In this document: one piece after another, positions 11,588 to 13,829 of the stretch
Layout: the number at the start of each line of letters is the position of its first letter
How positions within the stretch are numbered: position 1 is the first letter of the stretch
Assembly: GCA_003527555.1 (NCBI GenBank)
Contig: DPWT01000054.1
Location: 1 to 13,829 of the forward strand
Source: Verrucomicrobiales bacterium
GTDB lineage: Bacteria; Verrucomicrobiota; Verrucomicrobiia; Verrucomicrobiales; Akkermansiaceae
Direction: 5' to 3'
Length of the DNA: 13,829 bases
Translations under genes and position numbers: made by a program
The notes under the pieces: generated by a model
Database searches by the model: none
What the model was told of the DNA's origin: nothing
Seen by the model: the letters and a program-made list of their open reading frames with translations, nothing else

Positions 11588-11868
11588 TATCACATCTAAA
11601 TTTTTTGTAATTGGGTAAAATTACGATCATTTTTTGTTGTGAAGTAATCTCACAGAGTCAGAAAAATCTTCGTTTTTGTGCTGGAGCCCCTCTCTCGTGC
11701 ACGGTCGTCAAGAAAGTTGTTTGCCGGAGCCGCGCGCTTCATGTGTCGATGAAGCTCTGACATCGTGAATAATTCAATTTACGAGAGGCGTGTTCTAGGC
11801 TTGAATTCGCGCCCCCAATGGCTATCACCGCCGCGAACATTACATTTTCACCACCAACTACATACAGA
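11588..11868 (+). other. Gap upstream of ilvC with several short inverted repeats
   Basis: This 281-base stretch holds no convincing gene (281 bases from modF stop to the preferred ilvC start). It has five short perfect inverted repeats: GTAATT/AATTAC (11607-11624), TGTGA-N7-TCACA (11638-11654), AAAAA/TTTTT (11662-11677), GCTTCAT/ATGAAGC with a 6-base loop (11736-11755) and AATTCAA/TTGAATT spaced 23 bases (11771-11807). The first and third are followed by T-rich runs and may terminate modF transcription weakly. The last two lie where the ilvC promoter or 5' leader is expected and might be operator or RNA structures. No promoter hexamer pair is convincing, and I see no run of Leu/Ile/Val codons like a classic attenuator peptide. 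Confidence 0.4.
11736..11755 (+). promoter_or_regulatory. Perfect 7-base hairpin in the ilvC upstream region
   Basis: GCTTCAT and ATGAAGC flank the loop GTGTCG. It is the strongest hairpin in the gap and is not followed by a T-run, so it is not an intrinsic terminator. It could be part of a regulatory leader or a protein-binding site; function is unknown. Confidence 0.3.
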
Positions 11869-13338
11869 ATGAGCCAAAATTACTTCAACTCACTGCCACT
11901 TCGCCTTCAGCTCGACGAGCTTGGAACCTGCCGATTCATGGACGCATCCGAATTCGCCAGTGGCGTTGAGGCTGCTAAAGGCAAAAAAATCGTTATCGTC
12001 GGATGCGGAGCTCAGGGTCTTAACCAGGGGCTGAACATGCGCGACAGTGGGCTCGATGTTTCTTACACTTTGCGTGATAACGCGATTGCTGAAAAACGGC
12101 AGTCATTTATTAACGCCAGTGAGAACGGATTCAACGTCGGCACCTACGAGGAAATGCTTCCTACCGCTGATATCGTGATGAACCTAACTCCTGACAAGCA
12201 GCACACTAAGGTGGTTGCAAGTGTGATTCCGCATATGAAACAGGGTGCTACTTTCTCCTATGCACATGGTTTCAACATCGTTGAGGAAGGTGTGCAGATC
12301 CGTGAGGACCTCACTGTTATTATGGTTGCACCAAAGTCACCCGGCTCCGAGGTGCGCGAGGAGTACAAGCGTGGATTTGGTGTCCCAACACTGATCGCAT
12401 GTCACCGCGCGAACGATCCGAATGGAGACGGGTTGGAAACAGCGAAGGCGCTCGCCGTTGCCCAAGGCGGTCACCATGCTGGCGTGCTTGAGTCATCATT
12501 TGTTGCGGAAGTGAAGTCCGATCTTATGGGTGAGCAGACGATCCTTTGCGGTTTGCTCCAGGCTGGAGCACTTCTATGTTTTGATAAAATGAAATCTGAG
12601 GGCATCGAGCCAGCTTACGCTGTAAAATTTATCCAGCAGGGATGGGAAACCATCACTGAGGCACTCAAGCATGGTGGAATCACCACGATGATGGACCGCC
12701 TTTCTAACCCCGCCAAGATCAAGGCATTTGAACTCTCCGAGGAGCTTAAAGATATTATGCGCCCGCTGTTCGAAAAGCATATGGACGATATCATTTCTGG
12801 CCATTTTTCCACAACTATGATGGAGGACTGGGCGAACGATGACGTCAATCTTCTCGGCTGGCGTGAAGCAACCGGTGATACTGAGTTTGAAAAAACCGAA
12901 GGCGCCGGTGACATCTCAGAGCAGGAATATTTCGATAAAGGTATTCTGATGGTTGCCATGGTACGTGCCGGCGTGGAACTTGCCTACGAGGCAATGGTGG
13001 AAGCTGGTATTGAGCCTGAGTCTGCCTATTACGAGTCACTTCACGAAACTCCACTGATTGCCAATACGATTGCGCGCAAGAAGCTCTACGAGATGAACCG
13101 CGTTATTTCAGACACCGCGGAATACGGTTGTTATCTCTTTGCTCATGCCGCTGTGCCGCTACTTCAGGACTTCATGTCCACTGTAAGTGTGGACGTCATT
13201 GGCAAGGGGCTTGAGCTGACCGATAACTCCGTAGACAACCGCACTCTTGTCCAAGTTGATAATGCTATCCGCGGCCACGAGATTGAAGAAATCGGTGAGT
13301 ATTTGCGTGATGCTATGAGCAACATGAAAGCGATCTAA
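11869..13338 (+). CDS. ilvC: Ketol-acid reductoisomerase, class II, NADPH-dependent
   Basis: A 489-residue cytoplasmic enzyme (the E. coli class II enzyme is 491). It isomerises and reduces acetolactate or acetohydroxybutyrate to the dihydroxy acids of valine, leucine and isoleucine synthesis. The Rossmann domain has [13 protein letters not shown] (residues 43-54 region). R69, R77 and S79 occupy the positions that select NADPH. Active-site residues expected by alignment are H133, K156 and the Mg2+ ligands D218 and E222 in [16 protein letters not shown]. The duplicated knotted C-terminal domain runs to the end ([50 protein letters not shown]). An in-frame ATG at 11818 would add 17 residues unlike the family; I chose 11869 because [12 protein letters not shown] aligns with the E. 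coli MANYFNTLNLR start. Neither start has a good Shine-Dalgarno. It is monocistronic with its own terminator; ilvB, ilvN, ilvD and the leu genes are absent here. Confidence 0.97.
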   Translation: MSQNYFNSLPLRLQLDELGTCRFMDASEFASGVEAAKGKKIVIVGCGAQGLNQGLNMRDSGLDVSYTLRDNAIAEKRQSFINASENGFNVGTYEEMLPTADIVMNLTPDKQHTKVVASVIPHMKQGATFSYAHGFNIVEEGVQIREDLTVIMVAPKSPGSEVREEYKRGFGVPTLIACHRANDPNGDGLETAKALAVAQGGHHAGVLESSFVAEVKSDLMGEQTILCGLLQAGALLCFDKMKSEGIEPAYAVKFIQQGWETITEALKHGGITTMMDRLSNPAKIKAFELSEELKDIMRPLFEKHMDDIISGHFSTTMMEDWANDDVNLLGWREATGDTEFEKTEGAGDISEQEYFDKGILMVAMVRAGVELAYEAMVEAGIEPESAYYESLHETPLIANTIARKKLYEMNRVISDTAEYGCYLFAHAAVPLLQDFMSTVSVDVIGKGLELTDNSVDNRTLVQVDNAIRGHEIEEIGEYLRDAMSNMKAI

Positions 13339-13362
13339 CAAAATCTTGCGTAATGCTGAAGG

Positions 13363-13393
13363 AAGGAAGTCCCAAACGGGGCTTCCTTTTTTT
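13363..13393 (+). terminator. Intrinsic terminator of ilvC
   Basis: A stem of AAGGAAGTCCC paired with GGGGCTTCCTT (one G-T pair) around the loop AAAC is followed by an unbroken run of T (seven from 13387). It lies 25 bases after the ilvC stop, a strong rho-independent terminator for rightward transcription. On the minus strand the same hairpin lacks a T-run. Confidence 0.92.
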
Positions 13394-13425
13394 GCGCTAT
13401 TAATCACTGACTATTATACGCGCCG

Positions 13426-13829
13426 TTACCTAGGAATGTCCTTCCTGACATTAGGTGTTTGCAGGTAACGGTTACCATTGATTTTAACATCTTCACAGTT
13501 GATGATTTTAATTGATGTGGCGTCGCTTGCAATGGGATCTGAATATATAGTGTTGCCGGTGATAGATAATCCAGTAGTGCTCTGGCCTTTAATACTTGAT
13601 TTGCCGCGCAGTACAAAATGATTGCCCTGGATCTTGATATTTTGATGTACGGCCGTGTTGATTACTCCGTTTTGCGGATTGATGTTGATCACGGGCTCGG
13701 CACAGCGGTTGAATTGGTTATTACGGATTGTCATATCGCGCACGCATCCGGACTCGAACCAGCCTCTGGCATCGTCCTCCAGAAGGATGGCGCTCATGTG
13801 GGTGGCGTTGAAGGTGTTATTCTCGACCA
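13426..13829 (-). CDS. Right-handed beta-helix protein, GH110-like alpha-galactosidase, C-terminal fragment
   Basis: The last 133 codons of a leftward gene that continues past the right edge, with TAA at 13428-13426. An ATG at 13797 is inside the reading frame and not the real start, since the frame stays open to the window end (VENNTFNATH precedes it). It shows repeated parallel beta-helix rungs with the N-N/G-N pattern: VENNTF, MTIRNNQF, IKIQGNHF, LSITGNTI and VKINGNRY, spaced by about 20-35 residues. The sequence HMSAILLEDDARGWFESG followed by VRDMTIRNNQF and a CAEPVININP stretch resembles my recollection of GH110 exo-alpha-1,3-galactosidases of Bacteroidota and Akkermansia, which remove terminal alpha-linked galactose from glycans such as blood group B. 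Pectate-lyase-like or other beta-helix proteins remain possible. The catalytic region and any signal peptide are outside the window. It converges on ilvC. Confidence 0.72.
   Translation of the reverse strand, partial: VENNTFNATHMSAILLEDDARGWFESGCVRDMTIRNNQFNRCAEPVININPQNGVINTAVHQNIKIQGNHFVLRGKSSIKGQSTTGLSITGNTIYSDPIASDATSIKIINCEDVKINGNRYLQTPNVRKDIPR

Noticed and set aside
11638..11654. CRP/FNR-like site TGTGA-N7-TCACA upstream of ilvC
   Set aside because: The spacer is 7 rather than 6 bases, and the site is over 200 bases from the gene; not enough for a regulator call. Kept only as one of the inverted repeats.
11678..11752. A 24-codon frame starting with GTG and ending inside the 11736-11755 hairpin, considered as an attenuation leader peptide for ilvC
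   Set aside because: It has only three Leu codons, no Ile and no internal Val, no ribosome site, and the following hairpin has no T-run, so it does not look like a branched-chain amino acid attenuator.
13413..13418. TATAAT on the minus strand between ilvC and the beta-helix gene
   Set aside because: No -35 partner was evident, and it would drive transcription antisense into the ilvC terminator; most likely a chance match in AT-rich DNA.
13404..13616. A 70-codon minus-strand frame downstream of ilvC
   Set aside because: It overlaps the beta-helix gene in another frame and shows no family features.

Overview
This is ordinary chromosomal DNA of a Gram-negative bacterium, most likely a member of the Verrucomicrobiota (Verrucomicrobiales/Akkermansiaceae-like). 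The evidence is indirect: an OprO/OprP-type porin with the long acidic N-terminal segment common in that phylum, a class II (long) ketol-acid reductoisomerase, a secreted cyclophilin with a C-terminal beta-rich extension, a GH110-like beta-helix protein, balanced GC content, and mostly absent or weak Shine-Dalgarno sequences. No taxonomic marker gene is present, so this is an inference. I see no insertion sequences, phage genes, CRISPR arrays, tRNA or rRNA genes.

Layout. Bases 1-185 (minus) hold the first 61 codons of dihydrolipoyl dehydrogenase. Divergent from it, only 32 bases away, starts a rightward run: an HrpA-family DEAH-box RNA helicase with DUF3418 (218-3838), a small TMEM220-like membrane protein (3858-4229) and epoxyqueuosine reductase QueG (4226-5254), the last two overlapping by 4 bases. 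A hairpin terminator overlapping the queG stop codon has its U-tract on the minus strand and ends the convergent porin gene (5308-6540, minus). Further minus-strand genes are a lipoprotein with a predicted beta-propeller (6676-7902) and a HAD-IB phosphatase (7959-8708), 56 bases apart and possibly co-transcribed. Divergent from these is an exported cyclophilin-type prolyl isomerase (8779-10083), followed by a ModF-like double ABC ATPase (10130-11587). A 281-base gap containing several short inverted repeats precedes ilvC (11869-13338), which ends in a strong intrinsic terminator. The right edge (13426-13829, minus) holds the C-terminal 133 codons of a right-handed beta-helix protein resembling GH110 alpha-galactosidases.

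Functionally this is a mixture of housekeeping genes: central metabolism (lpdA, ilvC), RNA and tRNA metabolism (hrpA, queG), the cell envelope (porin, lipoprotein, exported prolyl isomerase) and probable glycan breakdown (beta-helix protein). I do not see a defence system or other clearly novel multi-gene system. The points most worth a second look are the abrupt N-terminus and possibly leaderless start of hrpA, the TMEM220-queG coupling, the secreted cyclophilin extension, the palindrome-rich ilvC leader and the GH110-like fragment.
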